This document shows positions 1 through 11,439 of a stretch of 64,000 nt of DNA, piece by piece. Source of the stretch: Sipunculus nudus. Its lineage: Eukaryota > Annelida > Sipuncula > Golfingiida > Sipunculidae. The stretch spans positions 30,851,079-30,915,078 of the forward strand of contig CM049307.1 of the NCBI GenBank assembly GCA_026874595.1, read 5' to 3'. Each line of letters opens with the position of its first letter. Within the stretch, counting starts at the first letter, position 1. The notes under the pieces were generated by a model that was not told the origin of the DNA, searched no databases, and saw only the letters and a list, made by a program, of their open reading frames with translations. The position numbers were made by a program, and so were the translations under genes.

Positions 1-2119
1 TTATATGGCTAAGTCAAAATCTGTGTGGCAATAGCACTCCATTTGTTAAAACAAGGGACCCATGGGTCACGGCGCTCAGCTGAAGTTTGAAATTTTTGCA
101 AATGCAAAATATGCAAAATATTCTATTGAAATGTTTTTCATTTATATAAGCATATGAGAAGCTAAGAGGAAAGGGGCCCTCCTACTTGGTTATGGCAAAG
201 TTCTAAATATATGATTACAAACTTATACTCTGACAAGACTGTCATGAAGAAAAACAGTAACAATTTTGAGATACTGTGATGCATATGAAAAATTTACAGA
301 TGGACAGGCAAGTGGACAGAATGGACTGATACCTTTATTTCACTTTCAAGAGAATAATGCATTTAAGTTTATATATAAGCCTATTTTTTTGGCATATCCA
401 CTTTTTCCATTAATAGTTTTTATCTGATTCATTTTTTTTTTATTTACAAGTTTTATAAATTTGAAATAAAAAAAATGAAAATATAAGTTAAAATATTAGA
501 ATTCTAAGTTGCAATCATTATATATCCAGAGTGTAGCTCATATTGGGTCATATTATCCATACACATATATTTTATTATTTTTAAATCACAAATGTTTAAA
601 CTGAATTTAAAAGAAAATAATGCCACAATATGGCATCTACAAGATTATTCCTTGAATCACTATTAAAAAGTTTTGCACATTTGAGTTTTCAATACATGCT
701 TAATTTTACTCACTGAAATTAAATAAAAGATTCAGTAAATTTGATAAAATAAAGTATACACACTGTTGGTTGAATGAGGGACAAACAATGTCATTGTGCT
801 AATTACTATCTCAGCTATAATTTATTACTGGAATTAATAGTCAACTGCACACCTGGTGAACTTTTTACTCTTCTGAAGTAAGGAATTACTTATCTGATGA
901 ACATCAACACTTTCATGCCAATACCCCACTTTGTAGACACAATTCAATGTGCACTTTATTCATTGTAACCCTGGTGGTACAATGCAAATTCTAAAATGTA
1001 GCATAGCCAAGAATAAAATAAAATACAGAAAATTATATCATTCATCTAGTTAATGCACCATCTGGGGGGGGGGGGGGGGGGAGTGCAGGGCAGAGGGGAA
1101 GCCTGCTAGTAGTGGCCAAGCTGAGCAAAGGCAAGCTGCCTTGGGTCAGTTACATAATGCAAGTGAAGGCTGTACTACCAGGTGGGCTAGATGTAAACAA
1201 CACTTGACATGGTATTTGGAAACTTGAATTTAAGCTACTCTTTTCAATCAATTACTTTGAAATTTCAGATTTTGAAAGATTAAATCCTTATGTATATATG
1301 GTGTGAAAATTAAATCAAGATTGTTTACAGGGTAAAAATGTGCCATTGCCAAAGTTGGACAAAATTTAAGGTACTGATTTTTTATTTATGCTAATAACTT
1401 GACAAATTTGCAAAATTCAGATCTAATTTTGGGTAAACAATGGAATCTTAATTAAATAAAGTTATATTCCTGAAAAAAAGTCTCAAGCTTCAGCAATTCT
1501 CATGTTAGGTGAGTGAATATATTTCCTGATTTAAAAAAAAAATGCATTATATTTGGGCCCATAACTTCAAAATAATACCCAATACTGACCTAATTTTTGG
1601 TTTGTTCATAGAAAATGTATGGAAGAATATGAATACTAAATATGATCAAAAACAGATCAGTGGTTTTGAAATTATGCAGCCTTGAAGTGTAAGAATGTTT
1701 TTTTTTATAGAAAACGGAGGTTTTTCCTTAATATCTCGAAGGAACGAAGTCCTAATGACCCAATTTTTGGTATGGTAGGAGATTTTGGGGACATCTAATG
1801 GTATGCAAAGTTTTGGATTTGTAGGTCCAACGGTTTTAAAACGTGCCCTGTTAAAGTCCGGACGGACGGACGGATGACGGACAAAGGACCACGACTATAG
1901 CTCAGATGACTTATAGTCAGCTGAGCTAAAAATAAATGAAATCAATCCTCTTCCCTGTCTCCAAAGATACTATCAAAATCATACATAAGCTAAACACCAA
2001 CAACTCATAATAAAGCTTATATTTATTACCACACAAAACCAGCATGTGCCTCTTTCCCAAATCATATTTTTTATCATATATAACAGCTGAGCACCATGAC
2101 CCATGGGTCCCTTGTTTTA
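1..2119 (-). mobile_element. Element E1 (runs off the left edge), interrupted by element A1
   Basis: Bases 1-46 and 1929-2119 are together collinear with the reverse complement of 25371-25620, which has no insertion at that point. Its 5' terminus, in minus orientation, is AACAAGGGACCCATGGGTCA ending at about 2117-2119. E1 itself sits in a family C fragment that resumes at 2121. Non-coding. Confidence 0.7.
50..1928 (+). mobile_element. Hairpin-ended element A1 (1.88 kb, non-coding)
   Basis: The 5' end is AACAAGGGACCCATGGGTCA at about 50. A (GACG)n tract at about 1858-1880 sits just inside a 3' hairpin at 1899-1927, with arms AGCTCAGATGACT and AGTCAGCTGAGCT (loop TAT, one A-G mismatch), followed by AAAAA. 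GCTCAGCTGA at 74-83 repeats the right arm in inverted form near the 5' end. It is the same length as A3 (19953-21833). A poly-G run of 19-20 lies near 1063. No coding capacity; probably a non-autonomous rolling-circle-type element (inference). Confidence 0.75.
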
Positions 2120-2120
2120 T

Positions 2121-2450
2121 TTTTTATCTCAATTTTTGAGACCTTAAAAGATGTAGTCATCTGTTAACAGGGCACAACTCATCACAACTGAACCTAGAAT
2201 CTTCTGTCTTGACATGCAGGGAGGCCCATGAAAAGTCACCTTGGAAACCTAAAATTAGGTCTCCGTTACCCAAGACCTGTGAGCTATGGGGCTTGGAAGT
2301 ACTCCCAAGAATCATAGAAAATTTGATACAAAAGCTCAAGTATCTGAACAACTAATGCATTGATCACCATGATTCTTTGCATGGATATTGATCATATTGT
2401 TTCATAAGTTTCTGCAGACTGGTGGGGCCATCTATATTTTTTTTATTTTT
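2121..2450 (-). repeat. Family C repeat unit (one copy)
   Basis: One unit of the 337-bp family C repeat, read on the minus strand: the block AATACTTCAGCTTTTGTATC-like, then ATGGGTAACAGAGACC-like, then GTGCCCTGTTAACAG. It ends in a degenerate palindrome GGTGGGGCCATC. It is broken by E1 on the left and by an A-type element on the right. Confidence 0.6.
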
Positions 2451-2787
2451 AGCTTAGCTGAGCTATAGTCGTGGTTCGTTGTCCATCGTCCGTTGTGCCG
2501 TCCATCCGTAGATGTGGCACGTTTTGAAACCGTAAGACCAAGGAATCCAGAATTCAGCATAATGTTAGATGTCCCCAAGATCTCCTACCAAGCCGAAATC
2601 TGAGTCTTTGCGACTTCGTTCCTTTGAGAAATTAAGGAAAACAATTTTTTATTAAAAACCTATTTTCACACTTCAGGATTGCCTTATATCAAAACCACTC
2701 ATCTCTTTTTCCTCATATTTACCTTAAATATTCCTCTATATAGTTCCTATGTACATGCCAAAAAATTAGGTCTGTATTATATAATTG

Positions 2788-4782
2788 TATTTGTTTTGCG
2801 GATACTATGTTTTCAGCTGCACGCCGCTGCGGCCGCCGCGTAGGTGTCCGGAGAACTCCTCCGTAACCGCTGGGCAGAATTTTACGAAACCCGGGATTAT
2901 GTTCGGGTCACATGTGAACTGCTGCGCCCTGATTTTGTTTTGACCTCTGACCTTTCCTCTGCGCTCTGCGTCCGTTTGTGCGTCTGTTTCCACACATAAA
3001 CCCACATATCTCGGGAACCGTTTGACCGATCAGGAAAATTTTTTTGCACAAATGTGGCCCTTGGAGAGCTTAATAACATACACCACAAATGGTGGCGCCA
3101 CCTGCAACCATGTTTGCACAGTGTCCATCTGTTCGTCTGCCTTGGGTTAAAATCACTCATATCTCTGCAGTGACTAGACTAATTCACCTGAAATTCGGCA
3201 TGCGTAAACATCCTGGATAGCTTTTCTGATTTTTGACAGGTGGCGCCACCTACATTCACGTTTACGCTGCAGACATCCAAGCTCATATCTTGGGAACCGT
3301 TTGACCGATCAGGAAAATTTTTTTGCACAAATGTAGCCCTTGGAGAGCTTTATAACATACACAAAAAATGGTGGCGCCACCTGCAACCATGTTTGCACAG
3401 TGTCCATCTGTTTGTCTGCCTTGGGTTAAAATCACTCATATCTCTGCAGTGACTTGACTTATTCACCTGAAATTCGGCATGCGTATACATCCTGGATAGC
3501 TTTTCTGATTTTATGACAGGTGGCGCCACCTACATTCACGTTTACGCTGCAGACATCCAAGCTCATATGTTGGGAACCGTTTGACCGATCAGGAAAATTT
3601 TTTTGCACAAATGTAGCCCTTGGAGAGCTTAATAACATACACCTCAAATGGTGGCGCCACCTGCAACCATGTTTGCACAGTGTCCATCTGTTTGTCTGCC
3701 TTGGGTTAAAATCACTCATATCTCTGCAGTGACTTGACTTATTCACCTGAAATTCGGCATGCGTATACATCCTGGATAGCTTTTCTGATTTTATGACAGG
3801 TGGCGCCACCTACATTCACGTTTATGCTGCAGACATCCAAGCTCATATGTTGGGAACCGTTTGACCGATCAGGAAAATTTTTTTGCACAAATGTAGCCCT
3901 TGGAGAGCTTAATAACATACACCTCAAATGGTGGCGCCACCTGCAACCATGTTTGCACAGTGTCCATCTGTTCGTCTGCCTTGGGTTAAATCACTCATAT
4001 CTCTGCAGTGACTAGACTAATTCACCTGAAATTCGGCATGCGTAAACATCCTGGATAGCTTTTCTGATTTTATGACAGGTGGCGCCACCTACATTCACAT
4101 TTACGCTGCAGACATCCAAGCTCATACCTCGGGAACCGTTTGACCGATTGGGCCAAAATTTTGCATGTGTATAGATCTCACATAGCTCACATAGCGCCAC
4201 CTGCAGCCATTTTTGCACACTTCCTGTCTGTTTGTCTGCCATGGGATAAAATCACTCATATCTCGGCAGTGGTTTGACATATCTGCCTAAAATTTTGCAG
4301 GTTTATACATCCCCGACAGCTCTCTTGATTTTATGACAGGTGGCGCCACCTGCATTCTAGTTTATGCAGCAGACATCCAAGCTCATATCTTGGGAACCGT
4401 TTGTCAGATTGGGCCAAAGTTTTGCATGTGTATAGTTCTCACATAGCTCTTTATCATATGCAAAACTTTATCATATGCAAAACTGTCACCTGCAACCATT
4501 TTTGCTCAGCGTTCATCTGTTTGTCTGCCACGGGCTAAAATCACTCATATACATGTAGTGGTTTGACTTATCTGCCTTAAATTTTGCATATGTATACAAC
4601 TTGGACGGCTTTCTGGATTTTGTGGTAGGGGGGCACCCTACATACACAATTTGGCTGCAGACATCCATGCTAATATGCAACACTCTATTTCCCCTTGCCA
4701 CTCAATCCATGCCTCACTTCACCCGTTCCACTCTGATTTAGGCGGATACACGTAGTCGCTTGTCGACTACCGGTATTCTAGT
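2788..4782 (-). mobile_element. Hairpin-ended element B1 with 280-bp internal tandem array
   Basis: In minus orientation the 5' end is AACTAGAATA at 4782, with the subterminal GTATCCGCC copy at 4741-4749. The 3' end carries the B-type arm GTATCCGCAAAAC at about 2795-2807. The interior holds near-identical 280-bp units (3240-4077). Each has two GGTGGCGCCACC palindromes alternating 130 and 150 bp apart (3091, 3239, 3370, 3519, 3650, 3799, 3930, 4078). The repeating open frames here are by-products of the array, not genes. Confidence 0.7.
3091..4340. repeat. 280-bp tandem array with GGTGGCGCCACC every 130/150 bp
   Basis: Three nearly identical full units (3240-3519, 3520-3799, 3800-4077) and more diverged flanking ones. 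The high identity of the central units implies recent amplification or homogenisation. Each unit contains phrases such as GAACCGTTTGACCGATC and a GGCGCC core. Confidence 0.85.
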
Positions 4783-5110
4783 TTTAAAAAGTTATGAGCC
4801 CAAACACATTGCACTTTGTAAAAAATCAGGAAAAATATTTGGTCACTTAACACAAAAAATGTTAATGCTAGGGACTTTTTTCAGTAATATAACTTTAATT
4901 AATCAAAATTTAATTGTATACCCAAAATTAGATCAAAATCTTTTAAATTTTTTTTAAATATTAGCAAAAATATAAAATTGGTACCTTAAATTTTGCCCAA
5001 ATTTGACCATGCCCCTTTTTTCTCACAAGTATATTTAATTTAATTTTCACAGCCAGGATGCTTGTGGATTTAATCTATTGATTCTGAAATTTGAAAGTAA
5101 AAGCTTAAAA

Positions 5111-6115
5111 ATTATTCTAATAATTGAAGTTTTTTAGATGTTCTAATGTATTTGCATTTTGTATATCCAAGACCCCTTTCTTGCTCACAACAGCCTTGCC
5201 TAAGTAACCTTATTAGTGATGCAGCACTGGCAGAACACCCCTGCTGTAATAAACATACACTAATTCTCATGGGCCCTACCCTAACCCCCCCCCAGGTTCC
5301 CCCACCACCACCATCACCAATTATATTGCAATACATGGTTTGTTATTGTCAACTGTATTTCTTTAAATGTAAAGCTGTTTTTGATCCAATGTGCACAACT
5401 TTTCTTGAAATATTCACAAGAGATCCAACGTTAATCTGATGTAGCATTTTTAAGAAATTATTTCCTTTAAATAAGTAAACAAAATATAATTTAACTCATC
5501 AGTAGGCATAATTTTATAATATATGAAACAAATCATGGATAAATAAAGGTGCAATATAAAATTGTGAATTCTGGAGTGTTATTTTCATGTAACTGTGTGC
5601 ATAATGTGATGTTACCTTACTAAATATGGAATAAATGTTGATGCAATTAGGATTTGTGAATTAATTTAAATATTCAGATATATATGATACACTGTACATA
5701 TATAGTAAAATTTATAAACTAAAAAAATGATTTAACAAAAAAAATAGTATCTAATGCAAATATTTGTAAATTATTTTCCTGTCTCAGTAGAATGGAAATT
5801 AAAGTTATTTGCTTTGTTTTCCATCTCTCTGCCTGTTTTTAAATATTTAAAAATAATTTCATTTAAATAAAATTTAATCCTTTATGTATACGCAGAGGTG
5901 CTGTAACTCCCACCAGTCCCTGTAAGCACCATTGAATTTAATTCTGTATTCTGTATTTATATCTAAAGGTGTTGTAATTCCCCCCCCCCCCCCCCCCCCA
6001 CCGTCATTGAGCCCTAGTTCCTGAGCACTGAGGAAAGTATTTTTATTGCATCTTCAAAACAAAAAATCTATGGTGGTGCAGTTATTACTGTCACAATCAG
6101 CTAAGCACCGTGTTT
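5111..6115. other. AT-rich sequence without recognised genes
   Basis: No supported coding region. It contains a poly-C run at about 5979-5999 followed by ACCGTCATTG. The open frames here are short and unlike known families. Confidence 0.5.
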
Positions 6116-6303
6116 TTATCTATTTTTGAGACCTTAAAAGATGCGGTCATCTGTTAACAGGGCACAAATAATAACCATTTGACCTGGATTCTTATAACTT
6201 GACATTTGGGAAGGTAAAAAAATATCTCCATGGAAACCTGATATTATGGCTCTGTTACCCATATCCTCTAAGCTATGGGGCTCAGAAGTACCTCCCAGAA
6301 TAA
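6116..6303 (-). repeat. Family C repeat fragment
   Basis: It carries the family C phrases TTTTTGAGACCTTAAAAGAT, TCTGTTAACAGGGCACAAAT and TCTGTTACCCATATCC in the same order and orientation as at 51.7-55.4 kb. Confidence 0.6.
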
Positions 6304-6498
6304 TTAACAAGGACTACAGGCCTAATGCGAACCTGTGCAATGAGATTACACCAGGTATAATGCTTCAATGCTGGACCATTACTTTTCAAGAACATGTGTA
6401 ACATGTATATGAACAATGCAAGTACTAAACACTTAGAACAAGAAACAATTAAACAAACATCACTGCTGCAATTCTGGCATGGGTGCACACAACACAAA

Positions 6499-7967
6499 AA
6501 CTAGAATTTGGGTAGTCAACAAGTGACTATGTGTATCCTCCAAAATCAGAGTGGGAAAGGTGAAGTGAGGCATGGATTGAGTGGCAAGGGGAAATAGAGT
6601 GAGGTGTGTTGCATGATAGCCTGGATGTCTGCAGCCGAAATGTGCATGTAGGTTGCACCACCTACCACAAAATCCAGAAAGCTGTCCAAGATGTATAAAC
6701 ATGCAAAATTTTAGGCAGATAAGTCAAACCACTACTGAGATATGAGTGACTTTAGCCCACGGCAGACAAACAGATGGACACTGTGCAAAAATGGTGGCAG
6801 GTGGCGCCACCAATTTTGTGTATGATTGAGAGATCTGTGAGATCTATACACATGCAAAATTTCAGGGGGATATGTCAAACCAGTCCTGATATATAAGCCT
6901 GAATGTACGCAGCGCATACATGAATATAGGTGGCACCACCTGCCAAAAAATTCAGAAAGCTATCCAAGATGTATAAACCTGCAAAATTTTAGGCAGATAT
7001 GTCAAACCACTGCCTATTATGAGTGATTATATCCCACGGCAAACAAACAGACGGACGGTGTGCAAAAATGGTTGCAGGTGGCGCCACTGCTTTTGCGTAT
7101 GATAAAGAGCTATGTGAGATCTATAAACATGCAAAATTTTTGCCCAATCGGTCAAATGGTTCCTGAGATATGAGCTTGGATGTCTGCAGCATAAATTTGA
7201 ATGTAGGTGGCGCCACCTGTCAAAAAATCAAGAAAGCTGTCAAGGATGTTTAAACCTGCAAAATATCAGGTGGATAAGTCAAACCACTGCCAAGATATGA
7301 GTGATTTTATCCCAAAGCAGATGAACAGATGGACGCTGTGCAAAAATGGTTGCATGTGGCACCACCAGTTTTGCGTATGATAGAGAGCTATGAGAGATCT
7401 AAACACATGCAAAATTTTTGGCCCAACTGGTCAAACAGTTCCTGAGATATGAGATTGGATGTCTGCAGCTTAAACATGAATGTAGGTGGCGCCACCTGTC
7501 ATAAAATCTACAAAGCTGTCCAGGATGTAAACACATGCAAAATTTCAGATGGATAAGTCCAACCAATGCAGAGATATGAGTGTTTTTTCCCAAGGCAGAT
7601 GAACAGATGAACGCTGTGCAAAAATGGTTGCAGGTGGCGCCACCATTTTAAGTGTATGTTATAAAGCTTTCCAAGGGCTACATTTGTGAAAAAAACTTTA
7701 GCCTTATTGGTCAAATGGTTCCTGAGATATGTGGGTTTATGTGTGGAAACAGACACACAAATGGACGCTGGGCAGAGAGGAAAGGTCAGAGGTCAATGAA
7801 AAATGAGGTGCACCAGTTCCCATGTGACTGATCATATTTCCGAATTTTAAAAAATTCTGCCCAGTGGTTATAAAGAAGTTCTCCGGAAACCTATGCAGCG
7901 ATGGCGGCAACGTCGGCGTCTGACTGAAAACATAGTATCCGCAAAACTCTGTTTTGGCGGATACAAT
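6499..7967 (+). mobile_element. Hairpin-ended element B2
   Basis: The 5' end is AACTAGAAT at 6499, followed by a subterminal GTATCCTCCAAAAT. The 3' hairpin at 7935-7964 has arms GTATCCGCAAAAC and GTTTTGGCGGATAC with one bulged G. Internal half-units carry GGTGGCGCCACC at 7206, 7485 and 7633 (279 and 148 bp apart, as in B1). The right hairpin arm, bulge included, corresponds to the 5' subterminal copy. Non-coding. Confidence 0.7.
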
Positions 7968-8330
7968 GATTGTAGCTTGCACCACCAGTCTTATATACAA
8001 CAAAGAGATATATAAATATGCCCAATGTCAGACTGATATGTCAAACCCCTCCTGTGAAATAAGCAGGGACATACACTGTGCAAAAATTATTGTACGTGGC
8101 GCCACCAGCCTTGTACACTATAAAGCTACCCGATATGTATAAGCATGCCAAATTTTAGGCTGATGTATCAAATTCCTCTGTAGAAATAAGCAGGCGCATA
8201 CACTTCAAAAGTCAATGTAGGTGGCACCACCTGTCTTATAAGAATACCAAAATGTCTTATAAAAATACCATCAAAGACACATAGACAGGTCAAAATATCA
8301 ATCCCATACATCAAACTTCCCAAGAGTTTG
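7968..8330 (+). repeat. B-like half-unit repeats
   Basis: About 2.5 diverged units of roughly 120-130 bp, with the order 'TATAAAGNTA ... AATTTTAGGCTGAT ... GTCAAAC ... AAATAAGCAGG ... CTGTGCAAAAAT ... GGTGGCACCACC'. They continue from the end of B2 but are more decayed. Confidence 0.5.
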
Positions 8331-8394
8331 ATGCACTGGGCTGACAAGGCTTAGGTGAGTAAGGCAGTTGCCCCCGAGTGACCTGTGACAAATT

Positions 8395-8690
8395 GCTGCC
8401 TCAAGCTACTGCACTGAGTGAACTCTTGACCTGCACCTGACTAGACTGAGTGAACTTTTGACCTGTACCTGGCTGCACTGAGTGAACTCTTGACCTGTTG
8501 CATAATCTGACAAAGTTGGCAGTCTGCCAAAGCTATAAATAGATTCAGGCTGAAAACTTTGGTACCAAATATGATGCAGTGAGTCAAAGCTATAAATAGA
8601 ATGCAGCTACTGCACTGAGTGAACTCTTGACCTATACCTGGCTGTAGTTCTTCCAATCCTGGCACTGTGCCAAAATTATTTTTAGAGCTG
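8395..8690. repeat. Minisatellite-like cluster (CTGCACTGAGTGAACTCTTG units)
   Basis: Four to five copies of a unit of about 34-40 bp containing ACTGAGTGAACTCTTGACCTG and CACCTGGCTG, some separated by unrelated sequence. No gene seen. Confidence 0.6.
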
Positions 8691-8769
8691 ACATCATCTT
8701 GGCTAATGGCCAACATCAAGGCACTGGCAATCTGCCAATGGTAAACCAAGTGCTGCCATCTGTACACAA

Positions 8770-9108
8770 AAGTGGTCCCTACTTGAAATAACTTTGAAAT
8801 TTATTTTTCCAATACAAAATGCTTTTCAGCTAACTTTTTATAAAAAAGAAATCAGGAATGTATTTAAAATTATTACTGATGCATACTGAATGCAAAATTA
8901 AAATACAGATATATCTCACTGATGGCAAATTCTTGAATTAAGTTGAGTAGGGACACCAATAATTTATAATCCATGTTCAGTTGTCTTTATATAGCCACAG
9001 AGAGCTGAATATCCTTGATTGTAACATTGCCTGGTATGATGAATAACTTAAATCATAAATTTAAAATTTTTAAAAGCTTTTAAAAAAACTTTCTTGTCAA
9101 TATTAACC
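8770..9108. other. Unique-looking AT-rich spacer
   Basis: No gene or recognised repeat is seen up to the target-site duplication of the LINE that follows. Confidence 0.4.
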
Positions 9109-9119
9109 AAAGATAACCT

Positions 9120-11091
9120 ATACTGGTATATCAGTAGAACTTGTGAAAGACAATATAGCAGTTTTAAGTCCGGTATTAGAAAAGATATTTAATGAAGTTT
9201 TTACTTCTGGTCATTTCCCAACTGAATGGACCAAAGCAATTTTGTTCCCATTACACAAGAAGGGCTCTTCTTAGACCTAAATAATTATAGAGGTATCTCA
9301 CTTTTAAATACTATAGGTAAATTATTTACTAAAGTTCTTAACGAGAGATTAATTACCTGGGCAGATAAACACAATAAATTCATAGAAGAGCAAGCTGGAT
9401 ATAGAAGAAATTATAGCACAATTGATAATATGTATACCCTCATGGCACTTGTTGAAATATACTTATCAAGGAAATAAGGACGATTTTATGCAATTTTTAT
9501 AGATTTTTCCAAGGCGTTTGACTGTATTCAACATGACTTATTATTCTATATACTTCATAAATATGGCATTAGAGGAAAAATATTTAATATCCTCAAGTCA
9601 ATGTACTCAAAATTACAGTCTTGTGTCTTAACAAATGAAGGAATAACTAGTTATTTTAAATGCAATGTTGGCACAAGACAAGGATGTATGATCAGTCCTT
9701 TACTTTTTACTTTTTCATGAAAGAATTTTATTTTATTAAACATTCTGAGGAAGACAGTATAAATATAGGTCCAGAATCATCTTATCTTTCAATGCTGATG
9801 TTTGCTGATGATGTGGTCTGCTTTGCAGACACAGCAGGCAGATTACAATCCAAGATTAATAAATTAGAAGTATTTTGTAATAATTATGGAATGAAAGTCA
9901 ATGTCGAAAAAAACTAAAATAGTTGTGTTTAGAAATGGGGGAACTTTGAGAAAATATAAATGGTTTTATAAAGGTAAACGCTTAGAAGTTGTCAATAATT
10001 ATAAATACCTGGGAGGCACATTTACAAGTTTACTAAATTGGTCCAAAATGAAGCAGAATCTAATTTGTCAAGCAAACAAAGCTTTAATAATAATAATCAA
10101 ACAATTTATCTCAAAATACAAGCAAGTATCTATTTGTAAATCCTTCTTTCTTTTTGATAGGATGGTCCTTCCAATTCTTTGCTATGGTAGTGAACTATGG
10201 GGTTTTGAAACATGTGACAATATTGAAAGTGTACATACCAAGTTCTGTAAATATATTCTCCAAGTTAATATGAATACACCAGTTGCTGCAGTACTAGGAG
10301 AATGTGGGCGGTTGCCCTTGAAGATTCATTATATAATAAGAGCTATAACTTATTGGACTAAATTGATAAATATGACAAATAATAGATAACAATAGAATTG
10401 TATAATAAATTATATCGCTTAGATGAAGCAGGAAAACAGAACTGGGTAACTAATATAAAGAAAATATTATTTTCGCAAGGATTTGGCTATGTTTGGATTG
10501 AACAAGATGTAGGGGATGTTAAATTATTTATCTCAGTATTGAAACAGAGATTAAATGATTCTTTATAGCAGGATTGGACGAGTAGTATATCTAAAAATCG
10601 TCGATTAAACACATACTCAACTTTTAAATTAACTTTAAGCACTGAAAAATATTTAACAGTTGCACAGAATGTTAACTAAAGGAAAAGTCTTTCAAGACTA
10701 AGATGTTCATCACATAATTTAGAACCAGAAAAAGGAAGGCATAGTAATACTCCATGAGATGAAAGGTTTTGTAAATATTGTCTAAGATATGTGGAAGCTG
10801 TTGTGGAAGATGAGCATCATTTTATCATGAAATGCCCATTGTATACAGACTTGAGAATCAAGTATATTGATGAATTAAGTACATAAACATCTCTGATGGC
10901 AGATAATAATGCCCATACAATAAAACAATTAGCAACCTATGTACACTATGCCTTTACTAGGAGAGCTGATGAATTGAAAGCTATCATCTAAGTAATCTAT
11001 TTATTTCACTTACTTATTCATCTGCCAATTAAGAAATAGATAAACTGTTTTCCATATATGCATTGTACTACTGTTTTTTTTATATGTTCAC

Positions 11092-11127
<36 letters not shown>

Positions 11128-11408
11128 ATTGGTATTATTATTGTTATTATTCATGACCTCTAAATGAAATGAAACATGTGATTACAAAATTTCTGCTTGT
11201 GTTTAGATATTGCAAACATGGGTTTTTCATTTTTTATACAACATTTTCATACAAGATTGTGTTTTAATGCATGTTTTGTTAGTTCATGTTATGCAGTTAC
11301 ATTTTGTTATTGTTGAATTTTTGTGATTCTTAACACATGCTCTTTGTGGAACCATGGGCCTGAGGCCTTTTATTTCAGAATAAATTTTTATTTATTCATT
11401 CATTCATT
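9120..11408 (+). mobile_element. 5'-truncated non-LTR retrotransposon, inactivated, with 11-bp target-site duplication
   Basis: Three broken frames (9226-9477, 9660-9917, 9901-10389) and the codons between them read as one reverse transcriptase: NNYRGISLLN (finger), IDFSKAFD with the first catalytic Asp (about 9500-9523), TRQGCMISPLLF and FADDV with the catalytic Asp pair (about 9801-9815), then the thumb/connection. Stop codons and frameshifts make it a pseudogene. The 3' end has a TTTATTTATTCATTCATT tail. AAAGATAACCT occurs on both sides (9109-9119 and 11409-11419), the expected target-site duplication. The endonuclease is missing, so the copy is 5'-truncated. The clade is uncertain (I/Jockey/CR1-like). 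Confidence 0.85.
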
Positions 11409-11439
11409 AAAGATAACCTGAAATCTAAATGTCTAGTGG

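Larger units (their letters stand above)
2451..5110 (-). mobile_element. Element A2 (minus orientation), interrupted by element B1
   Basis: It begins with a shortened A-type hairpin (AGCTTAGCTGAGCT, 2451-2464) and a decayed GTCC tract. 2465-2787 matches the reverse complement of about 28975-29316, and the match resumes at about 4783-5110 (reverse complement of about 28370-28950). The host sequence is continuous if B1 (2788-4782) is removed. The 5' end was not located. Confidence 0.6.

Noticed and set aside
1899-1927. Canonical Helitron end (hairpin plus CTRR; CTAA is present)
   Set aside because: The CT of CTAA lies inside the hairpin stem rather than about 10 nt after it, and there is no 5' TC start; a Helentron-like variant is more plausible than a canonical Helitron.
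47-2119. 36-bp terminal inverted repeats (47-82 and 2084-2119), suggesting one 2.07 kb cut-and-paste transposon
   Set aside because: The right copy is the 5' end of a separate element (E1); the uninterrupted homologue at 25371-25620 shows that A1 ends at about 1928.
3240-4242. A series of similar open frames of 62-116 codons on both strands
   Set aside because: They recur once per 280-bp unit of element B1 and reflect a tandem non-coding array; unit length is not a multiple of three.
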